The translations under genes were made by a program, and so were the position numbers. From Hoplostethus atlanticus (taxonomy: Eukaryota; Chordata; Actinopteri; Trachichthyiformes; Trachichthyidae): DNA of 64,000 nt. The notes under the pieces are model-generated. The model did no database searches. It was not told the DNA's origin and was given only the letters and a program-made list of their open reading frames with translations. Shown here in pieces: positions 59,101-63,571 of the stretch (the first letter of the stretch is position 1; the number at the start of each line of letters is the position of its first letter). The DNA is taken from NCBI GenBank assembly GCA_034670405.1, contig JAXDDX010000159.1, positions 558,001 to 622,000 of the forward strand. The letters are read 5' to 3'.

Positions 59101-62100
59101 ATCTACTAATGCATATTGTTGGTTATCTATTGTAGTTGGCCCTTGCCGACCTGCACCGGTCTATTGCCCGTCCCCTCCTGGCTGGTATGGTAAGTAGTGC
59201 AGAACAATTTCCATTAACGAAGAAGTAAATAAAAAACAAATCTGTATTTGAAGAGTAATGTCGTATCAGACATGGGCGCATCATCCTTTAGTATCTGACA
59301 TTATTGTTGTATGCATAATGTCAACCTGTTGAAATGTCAAATTAACCATTTATCTTCCAGTTCATCACATAGTCACAGACAATCCATACCCACCTCCAAC
59401 CATGACAGGTATTTGGCACTATTGTCATATGAAGTGGGGTAAATAATGCTGATATTAACAACATATATGACATGTGCTGCTGTGTTTGGGTTGACCTGTG
59501 AAATGTGTTAAAATATGCCATTATGTGTCCTCTGCTTTTGTGTAGGACTGCACAATGTGGAAAACAAATATGATTGACAGTGACTCATCACCCATTGATG
59601 TATTATGGTCATATGGCAGTAAAAACCTTATCTATTGCACAATTCATATTTAGTTTATTGATTTAATGTAATTTAGAAATGAATATAACAAAATGCCCAT
59701 ATTTTTGCAATATAGATACATCAATTCTAGATATTGCATTCTCTCAAATTACAATATCAATATGGTTATATTGTTCAGCCCTACTTTTGTGTGTGCAAAT
59801 ACTGACTATGTATTGTAATATTCTGAGACAATGTTTATGTTGCCATTCCTTGTACTGTAGAACCTCATTTATCCAAACTTTGAATGAATTTTGTTTCTAA
59901 CAAATATGTGCAATTGTTGAGACTTCCCTCGTTGCTATAATGTAAATCTATCTTTTACTGGCTTTTCTGTTTACGTGCACATTTGATATGTTTAGCATAA
60001 ATTGCCCTGATATTTCTCTGGTTTGAATGGCCTCCATTGTTAAGGGGTTTGGATTAGTGAGGTTCTACTCTGTGGGTTTGTCAGCTTTTTTGTAATTTAC
60101 ACCTTCTTTCACATGTTACAATATTACTCCAATTCAATTTTTACAGTATCACCCCAACTTAAATAAAAGGTTGTATTTTGCTATATTTCGCAAAATACCC
60201 TACTTGTGAATCGATGTTAAAGGAGGTGTAAACTGTCTTGTCACTAAACCTCTTCCTTGACACTTGTCTTGCTCAACTGTACAACGTCATTATTTTTGTT
60301 TGCCTATCAGATCTAGGACAAATGCATATTATTGCAATAAGGCTCCATATTGTATATTGGAAAGTCTCAGAAATGTAAGCACCATGCAGAGAAACTAATA
60401 GGGGAATATCAATATTTGGTACCAATTTAATTATGTATTTAATGTACATTGTTTACAGGACCGTCAGCTCCTGTTCTGACTGCCCACCCCATCCATCCTG
60501 CTGCGCCACCAATGCAGCCCTTCTATCAGCAACCACCACCCCAACCAATGCAGCCGCTCTATCCACAATATCAATATCATCAATATCAGCAGCCAGTGCA
60601 GCCGATGGTACAACCACCACCAGAACCGGCCCAACCCGTGCAGCCGATGGCACAACCACCACCAGAACCGGCCCAACCAGTGCAGCCGATGGTACAACCA
60701 CCACCAGAACCGGCCCAACCAGTCCAGCCAGCTGTCCCAGCTCCCACTCCTTTTGTTCAGCCTGACGTCCCAGCTCCAGCTCCTGAAGCCCAGCCTGGAG
60801 CTCAAACCCAAGGTAAGGCAGATTTGGTTGATGTTTTCACATGGTTGAGACTCCAGTCTGTATTATTTGGTACTGAAGATAAAAATCAACTCAAAACCAG
60901 TCTTATTCTGTTAAGTTGTTTAACATTATCGGGAATATAATATTCATGCATCTGAAGTCATAAAGTAAGAACTTTAAAACTGCACTAAGCATTGTTTTTC
61001 TATAGAAACCCAGCTGTCTAAATCATGAAGTCAGCTGCAACAGAGGAAAGTGTCACATCCCTCCGAATTGAGACATAGATTCGCTTTATTTGAAATTCTG
61101 AAAATTCAGAAAGTCAGTATGGTCACATGTGGGAAATTTTCTCTACACCGGAAATGCCGAAATAAAACTTGAGTAATTAGCATCCAGAGAAAGCTGGACT
61201 TACCAAAGTTACATATTATATGATATTTTTATATGATATTGTTTATACAAAACAAGATGTCCACCAATTGGAAAATGTGACAGTGACTTTTCCCCTCAGA
61301 TATCTAAATTGGAACACATCTGGGTGGATGTTTTTCATGTTAAAAATGCTTTTCACTGATATTTTGATGTATTTTAGTAATTTAAACATTTGAAAAACAA
61401 CCTCAATTTCTGAATGGTTTGGATTAACAATCTTTTACTGTATCATCAAAAGGATCATTCACTTTTGAAGAAATGTATCTGTAGTAAAAAAAAATTGTTT
61501 TCATTACTACTCATTTTCATTAAAGAACCAGAGACTCTTGAGGAAAATCTGAAGGTTGCTACCAAAAAGAAAGGTACAGTGAAATTACATAATAATTAAA
61601 AATAAACAAATACACAAAATGAATTATGTGTAATGAATTGTTAATTATTGCAGTGAACAATAATTAATATTATATTGTAATTTCTAGCTGCAAAGGAGAA
61701 AACAAAAGTTGTGTCTAATACAACAAATACAATGTTTTGAAGAGAGCTGCATGAAACAGATTGATTCAGTGCTTCTTAACTATTCTCACTATTTCAAGTA
61801 GAAAAGCCAACTTAAGTACTTCATGTAGGGTTAGGGTTAGCGTTTACCAATTGTTCTCATTATGCATGCAGTGTTAATTGAATGTGACTGGACCTCACAC
61901 ATGCTGAGCATGTGTTGCACAAATGCATTCATTATGTAAATTAACTCAGCATGACCAATTTTGCCCCCAGAGCCAGGAACAGTTAAGAAGACAACAAAGA
62001 CAACTGGTAATTCATGTTAAATTCATGGTAATTTGGTGATGAAGTGTAATGTTCTCAATGACATACATTCCAATGTAAAAAAGATACCAATTTGACCAGC

Positions 62101-62276
62101 GCGTAGCTGTAGCATCTACATAACAGTTGTACACACTTGAGTAAAATAGACGTAACATAGTTTAACCGTTTTATCCATTCCAGATGCTGCTATTTCCAAA
62201 GACAAGACTAAGGCAAGCACTGAGAAAGGTGAATAATAAACTGTGTAACCACCTTGACTTCATTCATTTTATGCAA

Positions 62277-62307
<31 letters not shown>

Positions 62308-63571
62308 CACACTTTTTTTGTTACAGCACCAGTGGCGACAAAACAGAAAACCAAAACGACTGCAGCTACTAAGAAAGGTAAGGTGTCAGGGGTAGCAGTT
62401 TGTGTAGGACCCAGAATGCAGACCAAGATGACGGAGTAGAAAATAAGCGGTTTTTAATAGTGAAGCTGGTGAAAGGAAGGTGGGGGGTGCAGAGGCTGGG
62501 CTGGATGGAGCTGGGGCAAGCAGGTGAGGCAGGAGCGAGGGAAGCAGGCAGGCTGGTGGGTTTCGGCGAGGAGACACGAGGAATGAGGCGTACAGGGGAT
62601 CTTGGGAGACAAGAAAGACAGTTAGAACAGCCCGGAGGCACACAAGGGACTATAACTCTGACTGTAGGTCTAGAGCGGCCGAGAGCGCGACTACCACGGT
62701 AGTTGGCAGAACAATCTGGTGACGAGTGGTTGGAGAGCCAGGGTATATATGCTGCTGGGCTGATGGCTTGATAGGCGGCAGGTGTGGAGGAAAGGCAGGG
62801 CCGGGAGAGGGAGCCACACCCACGCCACACACACACACACACACAGACAGACAGAGAGACAGACAGGGGAGGTGGAGACACAAGGGAGGTAAAAACACAG
62901 GGAAAACCTGGGGTCGGGGCTGGAGCCGTGACATAAGGGCCATTTTGATAAAGTATAAAGATTATTGAAAGTCACTAAAAACAAATGCCTACAGAGACAG
63001 TAAAAAAAATAGGCTATAATAAGACTGACCATTTAATAAACAGGAAGATGTAGAGTTACTCTAGGTCCAAAAATTCTCTGTTTTGATTTGTTTTGAAGAT
63101 CTTTCATGTCTTTCAGTTTTTTGCAATATTTGTTGTTACAGAGCACCAAAGAGAAACCAAAGAGAAAATCAAAACTGCTGCAGCAACTACGAAAGGTAAT
63201 ACACTAGAGGATTGTGTAAGACAATTTTGCTAGTTCAAAAAAATTCTATGGAAACTGACACCAAGAAACTGCTCCTCCTCCCATGTGACCATACAACTAA
63301 TACTATACATGACACAACAAATTATACAGTGTCTGTAATCATGAATTGTCTATCATAATGTTAGAGCCTGCAACTGCTCAAGAGAAAAGACGAACAGCCT
63401 CTGCAAAGACAGGTAGTTATGTGTAGTGTCAATACTAATGTTCTCATTTGCATAAAGTCAATCACCATTCATCTCAGTGACATGAAAGATGATAAAAAAA
63501 CTAATTGTTTTTGCTTTTCTTAGAACCATCTGGCATCAAAAGCAAAGTAAAGGCATCTGCATCCAAGAAAG
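29137..63571 (+). CDS. trdn: Triadin, spliced, partial (3' end beyond window)
   Basis: Single-pass sarcoplasmic-reticulum protein. The short N-terminus is cytosolic and the long C-terminal part is luminal, where triadin binds the ryanodine receptor and calsequestrin to form the Ca2+-release complex of muscle. The call rests on MTEAVE, TTTTMVIDSRNG and TFSSPLAW followed by the membrane span (residues about 48-68), on FDLMDYK just after it, and on SKISSDPMKAVNDAVEE. All match vertebrate triadin better than the paralogue junctin/ASPH. Twenty-six main-chain coding exons are placed, all joined in phase 1, giving about 1,383 residues so far; alternative terminal exons are listed separately. Later exons encode short Lys/Glu-rich segments like the KEKE motifs that bind calsequestrin. 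Odd features are a 750-residue acidic exon, a Pro/Gln-rich exon, and transposon-filled introns. Exon borders are inferred from frame and splice sites. Confidence 0.92.
29156..30015 (+). other. trdn intron 1, first part
   Basis: No gene. A short frame at 29350-29571 has no recognisable content. Ends at the target duplication GTATAACC of the following hAT element. Confidence 0.5.
30016..32171. mobile_element. hAT-type non-autonomous element in intron 1 (2.16 kb)
   Basis: Ends TAAGGTGACCAGA and TCTGGTCACCCTA are inverted. The 8-bp GTATAACC is perfect on both sides (30008-30015 and 32172-32179). Next to each terminus lie GGGGACATTTCC-like blocks in opposite orientation. The interior holds a GT microsatellite (31218-31242) and a second repeat near 31720-31812, but no transposase. 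Confidence 0.88.
32180..33940 (+). other. trdn intron 1, middle
   Basis: No gene seen. Contains an AC microsatellite (33602-33622) and an ACA triplet run (33907-33930). Confidence 0.5.
33943..34738. mobile_element. Long-inverted-repeat (foldback) element
   Basis: Left arm 34019-34079 and right arm 34629-34699 are inverted copies: GGTAAATGTGTACATTTCCC plus GTTAATGTG and CTAGTCA, and GGCTCTCTCA at the inner edge. Outside both arms further GTAAATGTG(C/T)ACATTT units repeat. The 550-bp centre has no open frame. It fits a MITE or foldback element; ends and target duplication are unclear. Confidence 0.6.
35111..35221. repeat. 43-bp tandem repeat just before exon 2
   Basis: Two full units (35111-35153 and 35154-35196) and a partial third. 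Each contains TGTG(A/G)TTGT-CTGG-CAGCTCC and ends ACAGTAGAA. The array stops about 40 bp before the exon 2 acceptor, close to the branch-point region. Confidence 0.8.
35263..35475 (+). CDS. trdn: trdn exon 2: cytosolic tail and membrane span
   Basis: The acceptor CCCCCTCCTCAG and donor GTAAGG bound 213 nt. They encode residues 7-77: VRSSTTTTMVIDSRNG, a basic/polar stretch (RVSKKHFTDDLYS), TFSSPLAW and the hydrophobic ILVLALVVTWSCVFIIIF, ending FDLMDYKTLS. The Thr run plus VIDS-x-NG and F-S-S-P-x-A-W are triadin signatures. The span fits one SR membrane helix, and the D-L-x-D-Y-K stretch on the luminal side is shared by triadin and junctin. Confidence 0.95.
35760..35947. mobile_element. 188-bp palindromic hAT MITE
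   Basis: Ends CAGTGGTCCTCAAATCTGGG and CCGGATTTGAGGAACTCTG are inverted, with CTCGGGGTCCAGAGT and its complement just inside. CTATAGAG flanks both sides (35752-35759 and 35948-35955), a perfect 8-bp duplication. Lies in intron 2. Confidence 0.9.
36248..37191. mobile_element. hAT remnant in intron 2, right end missing
   Basis: Opens with CTAGGGTGGCCAGTCCGGC, a hAT-type terminus. A frame at 36597-36899 (CKCNCDISCKGRSAGGSSLTS) may derive from a BED-finger-like or transposase segment, but it is too weak to name. No matching right end occurs before the next element. Confidence 0.4.
37195..38654. mobile_element. Second PIF/Harbinger-family element
   Basis: Ends GGGCCTCATTTATAAA and TTTATAAATGAGGCCC are perfect inverted repeats with CAG on both sides (37192-37194 and 38655-38657). 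One frame at about 37527-37600 reads KFAECDIEVLIAEVERRKGV followed by LFGG, the Myb/SANT-like accessory protein motif seen also in the element at 16698. A long GA microsatellite (38083-38141) and a small repeat (37660-37730) sit inside. No transposase is recognised, so the copy is non-autonomous. Confidence 0.82.
38655..39100 (+). mobile_element. tRNA-headed SINE with TTTC tail
   Basis: A box-A-like TGGCGCAGTGCT (38667-38678) and a box-B GGTTCGATTCC (38710-38720) are spaced as in a tRNA-derived pol III promoter. The body carries TGTGGAGTTTGCATGTTCTC, a block common in fish repeats, and the element ends AATAAAGAC plus a (TTTC)n tail at 39083-39098. It starts directly at the target duplication of the Harbinger element. 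Confidence 0.7.
39435..39640 (-). repeat. Related SINE-family fragment, opposite strand
   Basis: TTCATTATCCATACCTGCTTATTC, GGGCTGGAGCCTATCCCAGC and AAGACCTTCTTGCTGTGAGGC match, in reverse, segments of the SINE-type repeat at 38655 and the degraded copy at 54868. Truncated. Confidence 0.55.
39641..41160 (+). other. trdn intron 2, no gene seen
   Basis: AT-rich intronic sequence. A short repeat-like piece at 40385-40460 contains GGCCCCC runs and recurs in inverted form near 40890-40940. Nothing coding. Confidence 0.45.
41162..41290. repeat. 63-bp tandem duplication carrying GTTGCATAGCAAC
   Basis: Two adjacent units share TTTTGTTTGTGTTGCATAGC and AACCAGGATGATGTAAC. Each contains the palindrome GTTGC-ATA-GCAAC (41178-41190 and 41241-41253), which resembles the paired half-sites bound by RFX proteins (X-box). 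Whether it is bound is unknown. Confidence 0.75.
42105..42420 (-). mobile_element. Possible LTR fragment
   Basis: On the minus strand a TATA-like TTTATAAGAG (about 42250) is followed about 70 bp on by AATAAAGC (about 42180), the spacing expected of an LTR U3-R region. Ends and target duplications were not found. Confidence 0.35.
42421..43150 (+). other. trdn intron 2, no gene seen
   Basis: Unique-looking intronic DNA. Nothing supported. Confidence 0.45.
43151..43819 (-). mobile_element. Small Tc1/mariner element with transposase remnant
   Basis: Ends CAGGGGGTGGACAAAAGAAG and, inverted, CAGGGGGTGGCCAAAATGAT, each followed by GAAACACC. Left flank TA, right flank CA. The minus-strand frame 43367-43594 reads VLHPRVQTLFPHDIPIFQDD followed by NVPKHTA, the conserved F-Q-x-D-N-x-P-x-H block with the second catalytic Asp. 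The rest of the transposase is missing or shifted. Confidence 0.75.
44225..45466. mobile_element. hAT-like element with nested second hAT
   Basis: Ends CAAGGGTACAAATT and AAATTTGCACCCTTG are inverted. ACCATGGT flanks both sides (44217-44224 and 45467-45474), a perfect 8-bp duplication. No transposase. A younger element sits inside at 44331-45154. Confidence 0.82.
44331..45154. mobile_element. Inner hAT-like element
   Basis: Ends TAGGGATGGGC and GCCCATCCCAA are inverted. Flanks CCGTTAAG (44323-44330) and CCGCTAAG (45155-45162) differ at one base. Holds a TA microsatellite (44622-44642). No transposase seen. Confidence 0.7.
45561..47077 (+). other. trdn intron 2, last part
   Basis: No gene supported. 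The frame 45706-46038 begins in pyrimidine-rich sequence and shows no domain. Ends at the exon 3 acceptor. Confidence 0.45.
47078..47203 (+). CDS. trdn: trdn exon 3: luminal juxtamembrane segment
   Basis: 126 nt between TTTTCCTCCAG and GTACGC. Encodes GGLSKISSDPMKAVNDAVEE and then a helical stretch ending FAANLIAPDEDE. It matches the segment after the membrane span in vertebrate triadin (x-K-I-x-S-D-P-x-K-x-V-x-D-A-x-E-E). The acceptor reads CAGGAG, so a NAGNAG choice could drop one residue. Confidence 0.92.
47422..47448 (+). CDS. trdn: trdn exon 4 (27 nt)
   Basis: Acceptor TTCTGTAG, donor GTATGT. Encodes GNLYAVRKK in phase 1-1. Its basic end fits triadin. Short, but both splice sites are strong. 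Confidence 0.7.
47449..49865 (+). other. trdn intron 4
   Basis: No transposon ends recognised. Contains a duplicated segment of about 49 bp (49512-49560 and 49632-49680) and a possible 21-nt exon at 49489. Confidence 0.5.
49489..49509 (+). CDS. trdn: Possible 21-nt trdn microexon
   Basis: A good acceptor (TTTTGTCCCCAG) is followed by 21 nt that read DPVTTDS in the required phase 1-1, then a weak donor GTACAA. The sequence is not Lys-rich like its neighbours, and the donor lies just before a local duplication. Could be chance. Confidence 0.3.
49866..49892 (+). CDS. trdn: trdn exon 5 (27 nt)
   Basis: Acceptor TTCCATATTCTAG, donor GTTTGT. Encodes GEFLPSRSK, phase 1-1. Links the juxtamembrane region to the giant acidic exon. 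Confidence 0.65.
50307..52556 (+). CDS. trdn: trdn exon 6: giant acidic exon (750 residues)
   Basis: 2,250 nt in one exon, acceptor CATGTTACAG and donor GTATCA, phase 1-1. After VVGMQAMKKTPVVDVAEEEE the first 220 residues or so are almost pure Glu with repeating units such as YYEEEEGLEEEE and EEEGRLEEEEE. The middle is mixed acidic with Ala/Val. The last 350 residues are Asp-rich, with runs of 8-10 Asp, Ser/Thr-Asp pairs and two DLPPLP motifs, ending DDNHLLS. There are few Lys residues and no Cys was noticed. It would lie in the SR lumen (residues about 138-887) and could bind Ca2+ at low affinity, as calsequestrin and HRC do; that is inference. The open frame agrees exactly with the phase of both flanking exons, which argues against a separate gene. 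Antisense Leu/Pro/Ser-rich frames here are shadows. Confidence 0.8.
50693..50935 (+). repeat. 51-69-bp purine-rich repeat inside exon 6
   Basis: GCAGAAGAAGAGGAGGAAGA followed by GGGAAGACTGGAGG occurs at about 50693, 50762, 50813 (one base different) and 50867. Units are all multiples of three, so length changes keep the frame. The tract belongs to a wider region, 50345-50940, that is almost only purine on this strand. Confidence 0.85.
52557..53191 (+). other. trdn intron 6
   Basis: AT-rich intron with no recognised element. Confidence 0.5.
53192..53314 (+). CDS. trdn: trdn exon 7
   Basis: 123 nt, acceptor TTTCTATTTGCAG, donor GTGAAT. Encodes AAVTAHKEAIKTEADTQEEA followed by an acidic stretch ending TETEEIFG-. 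Mixed Lys/Glu composition. A second in-phase AG six bases downstream (GCTGCAG) would remove two residues. Confidence 0.75.
53315..53861 (+). other. trdn intron 7
   Basis: No gene and no recognised repeat. Confidence 0.45.
53862..54071 (+). CDS. trdn: trdn exon 8
   Basis: 210 nt, acceptor TTTCACCAACAG, donor GTTAGT. Encodes 70 residues: VTSQPAAPVEDDKEKDEEPL, then KTKEHEDMKDEEDEEEDDDE, then KEKATVDVIKPVPEPEEAV. The alternating K/E/D composition is that of the triadin luminal domain. Confidence 0.8.
54170..54220 (+). CDS. trdn: trdn exon 9, with CPC motif
   Basis: 51 nt, acceptor TTGTGATTTCAG, donor GTTTGA. Encodes VCPCMHSAKAAETVDKK. The Cys-Pro-Cys is one of the few luminal cysteine sites in the window. 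Triadin forms luminal disulphides, so these may be redox-active or link chains (inference). Confidence 0.7.
54671..54703 (+). CDS. trdn: trdn exon 10
   Basis: 33 nt, acceptor TGTGTGTCACAG, donor GTAGGC. Encodes AKTAKMTVAKE, phase 1-1. A Lys/Ala-type triadin segment. Confidence 0.72.
54868..55080 (+). repeat. Degraded SINE-family copy in intron 10
   Basis: GGGTGACACAGTGTCTCAGT, GGTTAGGGATTTGATTC (weathered box B), GTAGTTGCATGTTCTCTCTG and a tail near GGAATAAGCACG follow the order of the SINE at 38655. Confidence 0.55.
55081..55888 (+). other. trdn intron 10, remainder
   Basis: No gene supported. A frame at 55250-55492 has no recognisable content. Confidence 0.45.
55889..55915 (+). CDS. trdn: trdn exon 11 (27 nt)
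   Basis: Acceptor TTACCTTCACAG, donor GTAATC. Encodes EHGKKGKVK, phase 1-1. Basic Lys-rich cassette. Confidence 0.72.
56513..56557 (+). CDS. trdn: trdn exon 12
   Basis: 45 nt, acceptor TCTATGTTTTCAG, donor GTACTG. Encodes EKDAPKKVSAVTRRK, phase 1-1. Confidence 0.78.
56843..56884 (+). CDS. trdn: trdn exon 13
   Basis: 42 nt, acceptor TTCTGGTTTAAAG, donor GTAAAA. Encodes EHEAVKTEEKPKRK, a clear KEKE-type segment, phase 1-1. Confidence 0.78.
57007..57066 (+). CDS. trdn: trdn exon 14, Arg-rich (probable)
   Basis: 60 nt after a weak acceptor (GTTGTAAGCAG), donor GTACTG. Encodes ALPRILGVEERIRRVRRILR in phase 1-1. It is Arg/Ile-rich rather than Lys/Glu-rich and could form an amphipathic helix. The frame fit supports it; the poor pyrimidine tract counts against it. 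Confidence 0.5.
57106..57745. mobile_element. AAAGGTGC-family MITE in intron 14
   Basis: Begins TAAAGGTGCAAGG and ends ATAGCACCTTTAAA, an inverted pair. Inside at 57385-57480 is another interspersed motif, ACATTACATTACA then CTTTATCCAAAGCGACTTAC, very common in fish. The left part matches the repeat at 44129, which shows the family is dispersed. Confidence 0.65.
57746..58208 (+). other. trdn intron 14, remainder
   Basis: No gene or element recognised. Confidence 0.45.
58209..58244 (+). CDS. trdn: trdn exon 15
   Basis: 36 nt, acceptor after a CT-rich tract ending TTCAAAAG, donor GTAAAT. Encodes ANKEEKAKSSKK, phase 1-1. Confidence 0.75.
58365..58439 (+). CDS. trdn: trdn exon 16
   Basis: 75 nt, acceptor TTTTTCCATCTTTAAAG, donor GTATAG. 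Encodes VGHDSLTETDTETLKPTEIP then ESGQE. Thr/Glu-rich and acidic, phase 1-1. Only 120 bp from exon 15. Confidence 0.75.
58440..59135 (+). other. trdn intron 16
   Basis: No gene. Holds one candidate alternative terminal exon at 58573 (see findings) and AT-rich sequence. Confidence 0.45.
59136..59189 (+). CDS. trdn: trdn exon 17, Cys/Pro-rich
   Basis: 54 nt, acceptor TTATCTATTGTAG, strong donor GTAAGT. Encodes VGPCRPAPVYCPSPPGWY. Two cysteines and several prolines and aromatics break the KEKE pattern and begin a Pro-rich block of three exons (17-19). Confidence 0.75.
59361..59408 (+). CDS. trdn: trdn exon 18
   Basis: 48 nt, acceptor TTTATCTTCCAG, donor GTATTT. Encodes VHHIVTDNPYPPPTMT, phase 1-1. 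Continues the Pro/aromatic block. Confidence 0.72.
59409..60458 (+). other. trdn intron 18
   Basis: AT-rich intron. The frame 59679-59900 is not recognisable. Confidence 0.45.
60459..60812 (+). CDS. trdn: trdn exon 19: Pro/Gln-rich exon
   Basis: 354 nt, acceptor ACATTGTTTACAG, donor GTAAGG, phase 1-1. Encodes 118 residues starting GPSAPVLTAHPIHPAAPP, then Tyr/Gln-rich YPQYQYHQYQQPVQPM, then three 14-residue repeats of the type PMVQPPPEPAQPVQ, and ending QPGAQTQ. Such Pro/Gln/Tyr sequence is disordered and sticky. I know of no equivalent of this size in mammalian triadin, but I cannot search for it. Confidence 0.78.
60602..60727 (+). repeat. 42-bp minisatellite in exon 19 (three copies)
   Basis: Units start at CCGATGG (60602, 60644, 60686) and are nearly identical, so they arose recently. 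Forty-two is a multiple of three, so copy number can vary without breaking the protein. Confidence 0.9.
61006..61028 (+). CDS. trdn: Candidate alternative terminal exon of trdn
   Basis: A strong acceptor (TTGTTTTTCTATAG) leads in phase 1 to ETQLSKS and a TGA stop. It follows exon 19 by 193 bp, and AATAAA lies 133 bp after the stop. Usage would give a shorter triadin ending just after the Pro/Gln block. Triadin is known for isoforms with different C-termini. Confidence 0.5.
61161..61166 (+). other. Candidate poly(A) signal AATAAA
   Basis: Canonical hexamer downstream of the stop at 61026-61028. It would end the short isoform proposed there. Confidence 0.4.
61526..61573 (+). CDS. trdn: trdn exon 20
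   Basis: 48 nt, acceptor TTTTCATTAAAG, donor GTACAG. Encodes EPETLEENLKVATKKK, phase 1-1. Confidence 0.75.
61688..61740 (+). CDS. trdn: Candidate alternative terminal exon of trdn (second)
   Basis: Acceptor AATTTCTAG. The phase-1 reading gives AKEKTKVVSNTTNTMF and then TGA. The start is KEKE-like, so it looks like a cassette exon that reads into a stop. No AATAAA was seen before the next exon, which weakens it. Confidence 0.4.
61971..62006 (+). CDS. trdn: trdn exon 21
   Basis: 36 nt, acceptor TTTTGCCCCCAG, donor GTAATT. Encodes EPGTVKKTTKTT, phase 1-1. Confidence 0.75.
62184..62228 (+). CDS. trdn: trdn exon 22
   Basis: 45 nt, acceptor TTTATCCATTCCAG, donor GTGAAT. Encodes DAAISKDKTKASTEK, phase 1-1. 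Confidence 0.75.
62327..62377 (+). CDS. trdn: trdn exon 23
   Basis: 51 nt, acceptor CTTTTTTTGTTACAG, donor GTAAGG. Encodes APVATKQKTKTTAATKK. The donor's TAAGG is also the left target duplication of the solo LTR that follows. Confidence 0.78.
62384..62933 (-). mobile_element. Solo LTR (550 bp) abutting the exon 23 donor
   Basis: On this strand it runs TGTCAGGGGTAGC to GGAGCCGTGACA, with TAAGG on both sides (62379-62383 and 62934-62938). Read on the minus strand it has a TATA-like TATATA (62744-62749) and an ATTAAA near 62453, giving the usual U3-R order. GC-rich compared with the intron; contains a CA/CAGA microsatellite (62828-62860). No internal region is attached. Confidence 0.9.
63142..63195 (+). 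CDS. trdn: trdn exon 24
   Basis: 54 nt, acceptor TTTGTTGTTACAG, donor GTAATA. Encodes EHQRETKEKIKTAAATTK, phase 1-1. Confidence 0.77.
63365..63412 (+). CDS. trdn: trdn exon 25
   Basis: 48 nt, acceptor ATAATGTTAG, donor GTAGTT. Encodes EPATAQEKRRTASAKT, phase 1-1. The acceptor has a weak pyrimidine tract. Confidence 0.68.
63524..63571 (+). CDS. trdn: trdn exon 26 (last in window)
   Basis: 48 nt, acceptor TTTTGCTTTTCTTAG, donor GTAAAA. Encodes EPSGIKSKVKASASKK, phase 1-1. The intact donor shows that the gene continues beyond the right edge. Confidence 0.78.

Noticed and set aside
60433-60811. Minus- and alternate-frame ORFs across exon 19
   Set aside because: Shadows created by the 42-bp repeat, which keeps all frames open.
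62369-63032. Minus-strand frames of 85-170 codons over the solo LTR
   Set aside because: The region is an LTR with a microsatellite; frames are GC-rich chance openings without domain content.
29137-63571. Identity as junctin/aspartyl beta-hydroxylase (ASPH) instead of triadin
   Set aside because: ASPH shares the membrane-span design and small phase-1 exons, but TTTTMVIDSRNG, TFSSPLAW and the exon 3 sequence are triadin features. No hydroxylase or EF-hand-like part was seen.
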